Assembly: GCA_903927025.1 (NCBI GenBank)
Contig: CAIYLG010000029.1
Location: 1 to 64,000 of the forward strand
DNA length: 64,000 nucleotides
Source: an uncultured Armatimonadota bacterium
Lineage (GTDB): Bacteria > Armatimonadota > Fimbriimonadia > Fimbriimonadales > Fimbriimonadaceae
Direction of reading: 5' to 3'
The first letter of the stretch is position 1; every line of letters starts with the position of its first letter. The notes under the pieces were generated by a model that searched no databases, was not told the origin of the DNA, and saw only the letters and a list, made by a program, of their open reading frames with translations. This document shows positions 44,901-52,502 of the stretch, piece by piece. Both the position numbers and the translations under genes were made by a program.

Positions 44901-45297
44901 TAAGAATGGAATTCTGCTCGTGGACTACACCAACCAATTGCGGGCCAGGGGTCTCAATCGAGATGAAGCGATCTTAACCGCTGCTCCCACCCGACTGCGG
45001 CCAATTTTGATGACGTCAAGCGCTGCCGTTTTGGGCATGTTGCCCTTGGCGCTCGGAATTGGAAAAGGATCCGAGACTCAAGCGCCCTTGGCAACCGCGG
45101 TCGTCGGCGGGTTGACCAGCTCAACCATGCTCACCTTGTTCGTTGTGCCTATCGTTTACACGATGTTCGACGACCTTGGACGCCACTTCCGCAAGAGCAA
45201 GGGCGACTTCGCTCCGGTCGGAGGTGGGACAGGCGGGCCAAATAATCAAGACCCGCACCAGCCCATTCCAGCGCCGGAGAAAGAGACTCTTGGATGA
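41935..45297 (+). CDS. RND-family efflux pump (AcrB/HAE1 type)
   Basis: The 1120-residue protein has the AcrB layout: 12 membrane segments and two large periplasmic loops. Proton-relay residues are present: the Asp pair in GLIVDDAVVVLEN and the Lys in VVKNGILLVDYTNQ. In the second periplasmic loop, about residues 798-842, there is a Ser/Gly-rich insertion (GTSSGGSGGSSS and SSGGGGGGSSG) not found in AcrB. It expels hydrophobic compounds together with the adaptor upstream and the TolC protein downstream. The start is three bases after the adaptor stop. Confidence 0.95.
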   Translation: MSLAKFSVERPVAVSMRIAALVVLGAICFTKLPIDLLPKISIPTVGVNTSYTNVAPADMESIVTRPIEEAVSSAPNIYSISSSTTLGNSNVRIQFQWGVDIGQAAVDTLQLVEKARAGFPLDPNLQTPIVSKFDPSQLPIMIFGVTGMDDMVKLRDLMNNQVTPLFESANGVASCVASGGLPRAIVVDVDPIKLQTYGISLSQVESRIVQENIDLPAGVAKLGKTEFTVRALGYFNSPLQAANIPLGFFNGQVIRLRDVASVTDSHQEQRIYTRLNGKPAVGMLIIEQSGANTIDTAKAVQDKLKLVKKLYPQLKFDLAYEQAGFIAASIDDLRNTALIGGGLAVLILMMFLRNFRATMVVGLSIPISIISTFSLLYFGGFTLNTISLSGLALSSGLIVDDAVVVLENIFRHIERDKRRAVEAAVSGSEEITGAVVASTLTVMVVFFPLLLVKGQSGQMFSQFALVVIFSIAVSLLDATTVVPMLASRLIREEEVLEEAHPELRDLHGKKLGPLTRIFDWTGAKFNDLDASYHRGLQWALRHRYFVLGSAIAITAVSLLLVPLVGSEMLPQTDSGNFTVNMKYPVGTALSVTNAGMKSIEAYLAKEPDVDVVFAAAGTTLSLRGTTTAQIGYQGSCTVQLKANRKNSTQDLITKYQKALAPLVPGARLVVTPYDLVTQILTGGATNEEIDLFGQNIDEVQVQAKKAIQELRGVPGLESVDQTAQESTPELRWNIDRDKAAALGVNFSDVANALNTATSGTICTYYQENGFQYPIYVQMPEKSRKSIDQLSRMPITPSMSPQVSDGTSSGGSGGSSSARVVPTVAGFVSSGGGGGGSSGAASKQVLLGQVATPATQLGPNEIDRLDRQRYIAITGRVQGRSESAVQEDISKVMNQLQASFPQGQGMYWDYGVNQRRKADEFSGLGLSVILAIALIYMLLASQFESFVFPLVVLCSVPLCASGVVLALFLSNRAFGLTAFIGLLMLIGIVVKNGILLVDYTNQLRARGLNRDEAILTAAPTRLRPILMTSSAAVLGMLPLALGIGKGSETQAPLATAVVGGLTSSTMLTLFVVPIVYTMFDDLGRHFRKSKGDFAPVGGGTGGPNNQDPHQPIPAPEKETLG

Positions 45298-45811
45298 ATC
45301 GACGCATGAGAGAGCGATCAAGCTTGAAGGATTGCTCCCAAAGGCACTTCGTTCTCTGTTTAAGCCGGAGGCAAGCGACCCATTGGTCGAGCTTCCGGTG
45401 GGGCAGATGCGGCTTATGCGACTTTTGGCAATGCGCCCTTGGACACCGTCGCACCTGGGTGAAGAGTTGGGTCTGTCAGTGAGCGCCGTCACTCAGATGG
45501 CAAATCGTTTAGAGGGCATTGGATACGTCGCTCGTGTCGAAGATCCGATAGATAGGAGAGTTAAGCACCTAACCCTCACGACACTTGGAAAGACGCTGAT
45601 GTCCAACCGACAGCAACGTCGCGTTGGCACGCTCCAAACGGTGCTTGCCCACATGCCAGAAGAGCGACAAAAGGAGTTTGTCGCGTTGCTTGAAGAGGTT
45701 ATTGAAGCAACCACAAAGGCAGCAACGAGCGCTGACAACAGTATTTTCATGGAGGCAGAAATGGAGCAGAAGCTTCCGATGCCTCCTGCATTTGTAATGG
45801 AAGAAAGATGA
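45290..45811 (+). CDS. MarR-family transcriptional regulator
   Basis: I start at TTG 45290, which has GGAGA ten bases upstream and overlaps the end of the pump gene by eight bases. The open frame extends further upstream only as a shadow of the pump gene. The 173-residue protein has a winged helix: MRLLAMRPWTPSHLGEELG, recognition helix SVSAVTQMANRLEGIGYV and wing EDPIDRRVKHLTLT. MarR proteins usually repress the linked efflux genes and release DNA when a drug binds. Its place between pump and outer-membrane channel in one operon suggests autoregulation. It overlaps tolC by ATGA. Confidence 0.88.
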   Translation: MDESTHERAIKLEGLLPKALRSLFKPEASDPLVELPVGQMRLMRLLAMRPWTPSHLGEELGLSVSAVTQMANRLEGIGYVARVEDPIDRRVKHLTLTTLGKTLMSNRQQRRVGTLQTVLAHMPEERQKEFVALLEEVIEATTKAATSADNSIFMEAEMEQKLPMPPAFVMEER

Positions 45812-47181
45812 TCAAAAGGACCGTACCGATTCTCGCCTTGGCCTGTGTCTTTGCCCTGGGTTTTGGCCAGCAGACCCCGCCGATTCAGCCGAAAACAGTT
45901 GATGTCCCAAAGCTTCAGCCGCTTGTCGCGCCTGGGCTGCCTAAGGGAGGGGAAATCATCGCAAATGCACCGCTGTCTGCCGCAGAAGCCGTTCGGATTG
46001 CGCTTGCGCATCAACCTCAAATCGGAATCGCAAAGGCAACGGCAGATGCGGCTCACGGGGCCACTCTCCAGGTGCAGGCGCTGGGCAATCCGACGGTAGC
46101 GGTTAGCGGAACTGCAACTCATGCTCAGGTGATTCAATCGGGCAGCCAGGCTCTTGTCGGCGGAAATCAGTCGGATATGTCGACCGCCATTGTGCTCAAT
46201 CAGCTGATTTTTGACTTCAACAAAACCCGCGACATGGTTCGACAGGCACAAGCGCTGGAGCGCGCCAGCTACAAATCGTTCGGGCAGACCCAACAGGACT
46301 ATGCCCTTCTGGTCAAGCAGGACTTCTACGCTTATGTTCAGGCTCAGCAGGAAGCAAAAGTGCAGGAAGCGAACGTAAAAAGCAGGCAGTCACAGCTAGA
46401 TCTCACTCAGGCCACAGTGAATGCAGGAACAGGCGAGCCTCTGGACTTGGTGAGCGCCAAGACGCTCACCGCGCAATCGGTTCTAGCCTGGAGCCAGTCG
46501 CTCCAGGTGCAGGAGACGGCCCGAACCAAACTCGCTTTGGATATGGGAATTGACCCCCGAACGCCTATCGCCGTCTCTCCGTCTACCGAACTTGAAGTTC
46601 AGCTGCCGACTGACGGGAATGTTCTAGTCGACCAAGCCCTGAAGCAGAGGCCGTCGATTCTCGCCGCAATTGAAACGCTTAAGGCGTCGGGATTTGGTGT
46701 TTCGGTTGCTCGAAAGAATAATGTTCCTACTCTGAATTTTCAAGCAGGAATGGATACCTCTGGGCCGGAGAACCCGTTCGACCGTCAGACAGGATTTGTG
46801 TCGCTTACGCTGGGGTGGACTCTGATCGATGGCGGAGTGAAGCTCGGAAAAGTGCGGGAAGCTGAGGCCAACAAGTCCGCGGCGGCACTTGCCCTGCGCC
46901 AGGCTTCGCTAACTGCCATGCAAGAGGTCAGCAACGCAATTGTTGCCATTCAGACCGCCCGGCAGCAGATTCCGGTCGCCGACTCAGAAGTTGCCAACGC
47001 GCAAGAGGGCGTACGTCTTGCTCAGGGCCGATATCGAGCTGGGGTCACCACATTCCAGGAAATCATCACGGCACAGGCGAATTTGGTGACGGCACAGACG
47101 GACCAAGTGAATTCAGTTGCGGCCCTCGCAATCGCGTTTGCGACTTTAGACCATGCGATTGGAAAGTGGCCGGTCAACTAG
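45808..47181 (+). CDS. TolC-family outer-membrane efflux channel
   Basis: The 457-residue protein has a signal peptide (about 1-20) and two repeats of long alpha-helical hairpins typical of TolC/OprM. Each begins with a conserved segment: LSAAEAVRIALAHQPQIGIAKA in the first half and VDQALKQRPSILAAIETLKAS in the second. The end has EGVRLAQGRYRAGVTTFQEII. It forms the outer exit duct for the RND pump encoded upstream. Start overlaps the MarR stop (ATGA). Its stop overlaps the convergent LacI gene by eight bases. Confidence 0.93.
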   Translation: MIKRTVPILALACVFALGFGQQTPPIQPKTVDVPKLQPLVAPGLPKGGEIIANAPLSAAEAVRIALAHQPQIGIAKATADAAHGATLQVQALGNPTVAVSGTATHAQVIQSGSQALVGGNQSDMSTAIVLNQLIFDFNKTRDMVRQAQALERASYKSFGQTQQDYALLVKQDFYAYVQAQQEAKVQEANVKSRQSQLDLTQATVNAGTGEPLDLVSAKTLTAQSVLAWSQSLQVQETARTKLALDMGIDPRTPIAVSPSTELEVQLPTDGNVLVDQALKQRPSILAAIETLKASGFGVSVARKNNVPTLNFQAGMDTSGPENPFDRQTGFVSLTLGWTLIDGGVKLGKVREAEANKSAAALALRQASLTAMQEVSNAIVAIQTARQQIPVADSEVANAQEGVRLAQGRYRAGVTTFQEIITAQANLVTAQTDQVNSVAALAIAFATLDHAIGKWPVN

Positions 47182-48214
47182 TTTTGCGAAGGGTGGCAAC
47201 GCTGTCGCGTTCGACGAGGTGAGTCGAAAACCGAACGGTTTCTGCAAAGCGCCCGCCATCCGCAATGTGATCGATCAGCAGCTCGACGGATCGTTTTCCG
47301 ATCAGTTGTAGCGGTTGTCTGAATGTGGTGAGAGGCGGAATGCACCTGGAGGCCTCAGGACCATCATCGATAGAAATCATGCTGAGGTCAGTGGGAATGG
47401 AGATCCCAGCTTCCATAAGCGCCTCCACGACCTGCATCGCAAAGACATCGTTCCACGCCACGAATGCGGTGGGCCGCAGATTTTCCGGGAGCCCCAGAAA
47501 TGCGTTCACGAAGCTTTGGGGCCACTCATCCCTCAGATCCCATCGGTTGAACTGCCAGTCCGGGTGAATGTCGAAGCCCGCCGTCGCCATGGCCGCTCGG
47601 TAGCCGGCTTCTCGCTCAACAGAGCTGATTCGTGAGGGTTTGGTGCCGATGTAGCCGATTCTTCGATGGCCACGCTCCAGCAAATAGGAGGTCGCCGCTC
47701 GTGCCGTTTCCAGGTTGTCGATATCCACGCTCGAGACACCCTTTAGCCAGCTGGTGGATCCGATCATCACCATGGGGACACCTCGTTGATGCAGTAGGTT
47801 GACTGCCTCACTCTCTAACCCTGGCGCCATCAGGAGGAGTCCATCACACCTGCCGTCATAGTTGCGGCGAATTGCCTGACCGATGTTGGTATGCCACATC
47901 TGCTGGATGAAAATTGTCGTGCTCCACCCCTGCAGACCAGCAGCTTCCAGAATTCCGTCAAGAATGCTGGCGAAGTAGGAATTCGTGAAGATTGGCGAAT
48001 AGCTAAGCTCTTCGGCAATGAATCCCAGATTGCGGGTGTTGATCGCCTTTTGGCGTTCCTCCATTGGCGGAGGGCGATATCCGAGTTCGCGCATTTTTGC
48101 AAGAACTCTAACGCGAGTCTCCTCTCCGACACGCTCGTAGCGTCCGTTGAGTACGTGCGACACAGTGGCGGTGCTGACGCCACACGCCTTTGCGACTTCC
48201 CGAATGGTTGCCAT
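47174..48214 (-). CDS. LacI-family transcriptional regulator
   Basis: The 346-residue protein has the N-terminal helix-turn-helix TIREVAKACGVSTATVSHVLNGR (3-25, split here by eye) and hinge helix. A type I periplasmic-binding-like effector domain follows, with DGLLLMAPG, VPMVMIGSTSW, HRRIGYIGTKP and TAFVAWNDVFAMQ segments. Such regulators repress sugar genes until a sugar ligand binds. It is next to spermidine synthase and the TolC gene, neither an obvious target. A LacI-type palindrome at 7113 and the sugar operons elsewhere in the window are candidates. Confidence 0.93.
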   Translation of the reverse strand: MATIREVAKACGVSTATVSHVLNGRYERVGEETRVRVLAKMRELGYRPPPMEERQKAINTRNLGFIAEELSYSPIFTNSYFASILDGILEAAGLQGWSTTIFIQQMWHTNIGQAIRRNYDGRCDGLLLMAPGLESEAVNLLHQRGVPMVMIGSTSWLKGVSSVDIDNLETARAATSYLLERGHRRIGYIGTKPSRISSVEREAGYRAAMATAGFDIHPDWQFNRWDLRDEWPQSFVNAFLGLPENLRPTAFVAWNDVFAMQVVEALMEAGISIPTDLSMISIDDGPEASRCIPPLTTFRQPLQLIGKRSVELLIDHIADGGRFAETVRFSTHLVERDSVATLRKTS

Positions 48215-48323
48215 AACGAAGGATTGTCAGGCTCCTGACCCGTCCATGATAGCGCGGGCTTGGGTGCATCTGCTTTCTTCAACCTGGTAGAACCCTAGTA
48301 GCAGGTGCGCGCAGGTGCACAAG

Positions 48324-49169
48324 ATGCCAGGAATCCGATTGAACCCACAGTATCTAACCGTTCCCATTCGCAGCGATAAGCTGTCCCTCTCAGTTCAGGT
48401 GAAGGCTCACCTATCGCACAGAAAGACTGAATTCCAAACGATCGATATCTACGATACCGAAGCATTTGGCCGTGTTCTAACCCTTGACGGCCATATCCAG
48501 CTCACTGAACTCGACGAGCGGACCTATCACGAAGGCCTTGTCCAGGTACCCCTACTTTCCATCGAGAGCCCAAAAACTGCGCTCGTTGTGGGAGGCGGGG
48601 ATGGTGGAGTTTTGCGCGAGATCTGCAAGCACAGTTCGATCGAACAGGTTGACATGGCGGAAATTGATGCAGGAGTTGTCGAAGAGTCAAAGCTTCACCT
48701 CCCGTTTGTCAGCGGCGGTGCTTTCGAAGATCCCAGGGTCAACCTGTGCATCACGGATGCGTTTGAATTCGTTCGTGCTTCCAAAACAAAATACGACCTT
48801 ATTGTGGTGGACAGCACGGACGTTTACGAAGAAGAAGACGGGGGACTGAGCGAGCAGCTGTTCACAGAGGGCTTCTATCGCGATTGCCTCAATGCGCTCA
48901 CCCCTCAGGGGATTGTGGTTACGCAGGCAGACAATCTCGTCTTCTGCCCGTACTCCCTTGAGCATATCTTGGCGATGTTCGGAAAGGTCTTCCCCCAGAC
49001 GGGCAGCTATTTCGCGGTCATTCCATCGTTCGGAGGCTTCTCGGGATACGCGTGGGGAAGCGCTGGAGCGGTGATCAATGCGAGCTACCCAGCGGATCGT
49101 GCCGCCAAGGTTGAACTTCGCTCGCTGACAAAGTCTTCCTACGAGTACGGCATGGGGCGTTGGACCTAA
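48324..49169 (+). CDS. speE: Spermidine synthase (polyamine aminopropyltransferase)
   Basis: From ATG 48324 (GTG 48315 would add three residues) the protein has 281 residues, the normal SpeE length. It has the N-terminal beta-strand domain with KTEFQTIDIYDTEAFGRVL and LDGHIQLTELDERTYHE, the nucleotide motif VVGGGDGGVLREI, the AEID acidic residue, and the catalytic DSTDVYEEEDGG loop near 155-170. It transfers aminopropyl groups from decarboxylated SAM to putrescine. No speD or speA gene is near. Confidence 0.93.
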   Translation: MPGIRLNPQYLTVPIRSDKLSLSVQVKAHLSHRKTEFQTIDIYDTEAFGRVLTLDGHIQLTELDERTYHEGLVQVPLLSIESPKTALVVGGGDGGVLREICKHSSIEQVDMAEIDAGVVEESKLHLPFVSGGAFEDPRVNLCITDAFEFVRASKTKYDLIVVDSTDVYEEEDGGLSEQLFTEGFYRDCLNALTPQGIVVTQADNLVFCPYSLEHILAMFGKVFPQTGSYFAVIPSFGGFSGYAWGSAGAVINASYPADRAAKVELRSLTKSSYEYGMGRWT

Positions 49170-49289
49170 TTGTTGACCAATGCTCGCCGCTACACCGTGA
49201 CAGCGCAGTCAGAAGAGCACTCGTCATTCCGGTTGCTAGAAATTCTTTAATGGACATAAGAGATTTCTAACTCCCTTTCGGAGCTCTTA

Positions 49290-49313
49290 GCTAAACACTA
49301 GGAATTGTTTAGC
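49290..49313 (+). promoter_or_regulatory. Hairpin in the leader of the envelope operon
   Basis: GCTAAACA and TGTTTAGC are perfect inverted repeats around eight bases, ending 15 bases before ATG 49329. A second pair, TAGAAAT (49237-49243) and ATTTCTA (49263-49269), lies upstream. Either could be an operator or a leader structure. Confidence 0.35.
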
Positions 49314-49328
49314 GTCCCAACTTTAAAC

Positions 49329-49568
49329 ATGAAAAACTTTGACCGATTTGTGAGCCTAGGATTGGCTTGCGCATCTTTGATGGCTATCTCTAGATCTGCC
49401 AACGCCTACATTGACGCCGGATCAGGAAGCTACCTCCTGCAGGTCCTCCTAGCGGGTCTTTTGGCTGGCGCGTATGTTGCCAAGTCAGCGATCCTAAACA
49501 TGAAGGCTGTTATCGTTCGCAAGCTCCACCCGACAAAGCGAGACGACTCAGTTACGCATGTCGGCTGA
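49329..49568 (+). CDS. Small membrane protein with YIDAGSGS motif
   Basis: From ATG 49329 the protein has 79 residues. It has a signal peptide-like start, the motif AYIDAGSGSYLLQ, a membrane segment (about 36-56) and a basic tail. Small proteins with a YIDPGSGS-type motif are frequently found in surface-polysaccharide gene groups; their job is unknown. A TTG at 49305 lies inside the leader hairpin and was not used. It overlaps the following gene by 11 bases, so the three genes 49.3-52.5 kb form one operon. Confidence 0.72.
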   Translation: MKNFDRFVSLGLACASLMAISRSANAYIDAGSGSYLLQVLLAGLLAGAYVAKSAILNMKAVIVRKLHPTKRDDSVTHVG

Positions 49569-50952
49569 GGCTAGGCTCGGCGCCTCTTTTCGAGATCCGA
49601 GCGGATTCGTCTATAAGAAATCAGGCGTGCTCCTTCGGCAGGTTAACGAGTCCTATCGGGACGCGTTTCGGTTGCTGACAGAGTCTGGACTATACGAGTC
49701 GCTCGTGCAGGGAAGTCTTCTCATTCCTCACACAGCCGCTAGCTTTGATCTAGCGCTAACGGAGGATGCGGCCTTTGTCATTAAGCCGGAAATCATCTCA
49801 ACGATTTCTTATCCATACGAGTGGTCTTTCAGCCAATTGAAGGATGCGGCGCTGTTGACGCTTCAAGTCCAAAAGACTGCGATCCAGCACGGGATGAGCC
49901 TTAAGGACGCCAGCGCCTATAACGTCCAGTTTCATCACGGTCGCCCCATCTTCTTGGATACGCTCTCGTTTGAGCCGTATCTCGAAGGCAAGCCTTGGAT
50001 TGCCTACCGCCAATTCTGCCAACACTTCGTTGCCCCACTTGTGCTCATGTCTCACGTGGACGTGCGGCTAGGAAAGTTGAGTGAGAACTTTATTGATGGA
50101 ATACCGCTCGATTTGGCCAGCAGAATCAGTCATCCATTCACGCGCCTAAACGTCAAAATCGGACTTCATTTACATCTCCACGCCAAACTTCAGGCGAAGT
50201 CGGCGAACGAGGCTCCAAAGCCCGAGCCTGCCTCCAAGTTCAGCAAGAACGCGCTGCTTGGTCTGATAGATGGGCTCAGTTCTTTGGTAGAGGGACTTCA
50301 ATGGAAGCCAGAAGGTACGGAGTGGGCAGACTATTACTCCGACACAAACTACTCCTCAGCCTCGATGGCGGCAAAAAAGGAAATGGTTAAGAGTTGCCTC
50401 CAGACCATTGAGCCGGCGCCCAAGATTGTTTGGGACTTGGGTGCAAATAACGGTGAATTCAGTGCGATCGCAACTGGGCTCGGAATTCGAACGATCGCTT
50501 GGGATATTGACCCCGCCGCCGTTGAGAAGAACTATCGCAGTCGAAGAGACGATCGGCTCATGCTTCCACTCGTACAGGACCTGACCAATCCGAGCCCTGA
50601 TCTTGGTTGGGGCCTTAAAGAACGGGATTCGTTCATTGGGCGAGGCCCCGTGGATGCTGTGATGGCACTGGCATTAGTCCACCATTTGGCAATTAGCAAC
50701 AATGTCCCCCTTCAAGACGTTGCTGAGTTCATGGCTCGGATTGGCGAGTGGCTCATCATCGAGTTCGTTCCGAAGGAAGATTCCCAGGTTCAACGGCTGC
50801 TGGCAACACGCGAAGACGTCTTTCCGAGCTACACCAAGGCTGGATTTGAATCTGCGTTTAGCGCTCATTTCCGAATTGTTTCCTCTGAAAACGTGGAAGG
50901 AACAGTTCGTACCCTGTATCTGATGCGCCGAATCGGAGCGCCTAAAATATGA
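49558..50952 (+). CDS. SAM-dependent methyltransferase (NoeA-like)
   Basis: The 464-residue soluble protein has a SAM-binding motif WDLGANNGEFSAIA near 292-305 followed by an acidic strand end (AWDID). Its long N-terminal part (FVYKKSGVLLRQVNESY, then HHGRPIFLDTLSFEPY) resembles the nodulation methyltransferase NoeA group, where the acceptor is a glycan. Placed between a small membrane protein and a membrane-bound sulfatase-fold enzyme with ATGA coupling, it probably modifies a surface saccharide or lipid; this is inference. Confidence 0.78.
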   Translation: MSAEARLGASFRDPSGFVYKKSGVLLRQVNESYRDAFRLLTESGLYESLVQGSLLIPHTAASFDLALTEDAAFVIKPEIISTISYPYEWSFSQLKDAALLTLQVQKTAIQHGMSLKDASAYNVQFHHGRPIFLDTLSFEPYLEGKPWIAYRQFCQHFVAPLVLMSHVDVRLGKLSENFIDGIPLDLASRISHPFTRLNVKIGLHLHLHAKLQAKSANEAPKPEPASKFSKNALLGLIDGLSSLVEGLQWKPEGTEWADYYSDTNYSSASMAAKKEMVKSCLQTIEPAPKIVWDLGANNGEFSAIATGLGIRTIAWDIDPAAVEKNYRSRRDDRLMLPLVQDLTNPSPDLGWGLKERDSFIGRGPVDAVMALALVHHLAISNNVPLQDVAEFMARIGEWLIIEFVPKEDSQVQRLLATREDVFPSYTKAGFESAFSAHFRIVSSENVEGTVRTLYLMRRIGAPKI

Positions 50953-52502
50953 ATCGGCCGTTTCATCCGATTCTGTTTTCCATCTATCCAGTTCTCGCCC
51001 TGTACTCCGTCAATACAGCTCTTGTCCCCCCAGGGGATGTTCCTATTCCCTTGGCGGTGACGCTTGTTGTAGCGCTGTTGTTCTGGGGGATGCTTTCGCT
51101 AATCTTGCGAAATGCTGGCCGTGCTGCTGTTGCAACATCTCTCTCGGTCATCACCCTTTATGCATACGGCCATATCTGGAATCTCTGCGACCAGAATCGA
51201 TTGCTAAAGGAGTTTTTTGGGGACAAGGAGGGCCTGCTTTGGGCATGGTCGCTGCTTTTTATCCTTGTCATGGTCGCCGGTGGATGGAAATGGAAGCGGA
51301 GTGAAGCCATCACCCGAGGCATGAATTTCTTCGGCATGGTGCTGCTCATCATGCCAGTAAGTTCAATAGGATTGTCTTGGTTCAATGTATGGCGTGGCAC
51401 CACCGTGGCGAAGGCGAGTTCTGGCGTTGCCAGCCTAAGCACACAGGACCGACCAGACATTTTCTACATCATATTGGATGGATACGGCAGAAGTGATGCC
51501 GTCAAGAGGGTCATTGGATTTGACAATGAGTGGTTTGTAAAGGGGCTGGAAGCACGTGGATTCTACGTGCCTCGAAACAGCCGCTCAAATTATTGCGAGA
51601 CGGAACTGTCCCTTTCCTCAAGTCTCAACCTGGACTACCTTCCGACGCTGTTGCCGAAGATTGACCCGAACCACACCGATCGTGTGATATTGGATCGGCT
51701 AATCGACAAGAGCCAAGTTTCAAGCTATCTGAAAGGGATTGGATACCGTTATGAGGCGGTGACGACAGGCTTTCCATCGGTCCACCCTGATTCGGCAGAT
51801 CTTTGGCTACGGAAAGATATCGGCATATCCCTTTTTGAGGGAGTGCTCCTGAGTGAAACGCCGCTTCCCGCGAGAGATCCAATGAGTTCGATGTCGCAGT
51901 TTGATTCCAGACGGATCATTCTGAAGTCAGCATTCAGCAACCTCGAAACGCTCGCGAAATCTGGTACTCAGCCTCGATTCATTTTTGTCCATATCCTTGC
52001 CCCCCACCCTCCGTTTGTCTTTGATGCCAATGGGGGATCCGTCCGGCCCAAGAAAATGGGATATTCGATCGTTGATGGGAATCACTTTTATCAAAACGGT
52101 GGAACCCGAGAGGAATACCAGGCGGGCTATGCCGGGCAGGCCACCTACATCAGCAAGCTGCTGCTTCCAGCCGTCGACAAGATCATTAAGCTCAGTTCCA
52201 AGCCACCGGTGATTATCATTCAAGGGGATCACGGGTCCAAGCTGAACCTAGATCAGGAACTACTGGAGAAGACTGATGTGAATGAATGCTTTCCCAACCT
52301 GAATGCGTTCTATGTGCCGCCAAAGGTCAGGGCAAACCTATACGATTCAATCACACCCGTCAACTCATTCCGGCTCTTGTTCAATGGGTTGTTTAACGAC
52401 CGGTTTGAAAAGTTGCCGGACAAAAGCTATTACTCGGGTTGGTCGTCACCGTTCAAATTTGAGGAAGTGACTTCCCGAATCAAAACGAGATCGACCAACT
52501 GA
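50949..52502 (+). CDS. Membrane-anchored sulfatase/alkaline-phosphatase-superfamily protein
   Basis: The 517-residue protein has about four membrane segments in the first 150 residues and a periplasmic sulfatase-fold domain. The domain starts at PDIFYIILDGYGR with the metal-binding Asp, then has a candidate nucleophile Thr/Ser in NYCETELSLSSSLN, and IIQGDHGS near the end with the second metal site. This is the plan of phosphoethanolamine or glycerol-phosphate transferases (LtaS/EptA). No sulfatase-type CxPxR motif is seen, so transfer of a phospho-group to an envelope glycan is more likely than sulfate removal. Coupled to the methyltransferase by ATGA. Confidence 0.75.
   Translation: MNRPFHPILFSIYPVLALYSVNTALVPPGDVPIPLAVTLVVALLFWGMLSLILRNAGRAAVATSLSVITLYAYGHIWNLCDQNRLLKEFFGDKEGLLWAWSLLFILVMVAGGWKWKRSEAITRGMNFFGMVLLIMPVSSIGLSWFNVWRGTTVAKASSGVASLSTQDRPDIFYIILDGYGRSDAVKRVIGFDNEWFVKGLEARGFYVPRNSRSNYCETELSLSSSLNLDYLPTLLPKIDPNHTDRVILDRLIDKSQVSSYLKGIGYRYEAVTTGFPSVHPDSADLWLRKDIGISLFEGVLLSETPLPARDPMSSMSQFDSRRIILKSAFSNLETLAKSGTQPRFIFVHILAPHPPFVFDANGGSVRPKKMGYSIVDGNHFYQNGGTREEYQAGYAGQATYISKLLLPAVDKIIKLSSKPPVIIIQGDHGSKLNLDQELLEKTDVNECFPNLNAFYVPPKVRANLYDSITPVNSFRLLFNGLFNDRFEKLPDKSYYSGWSSPFKFEEVTSRIKTRSTN

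Noticed and set aside
45143-45289. N-terminal extension of the MarR gene
   Set aside because: It lies inside the RND pump gene in another frame; TTG 45290 has a ribosome site and gives a normal MarR length.
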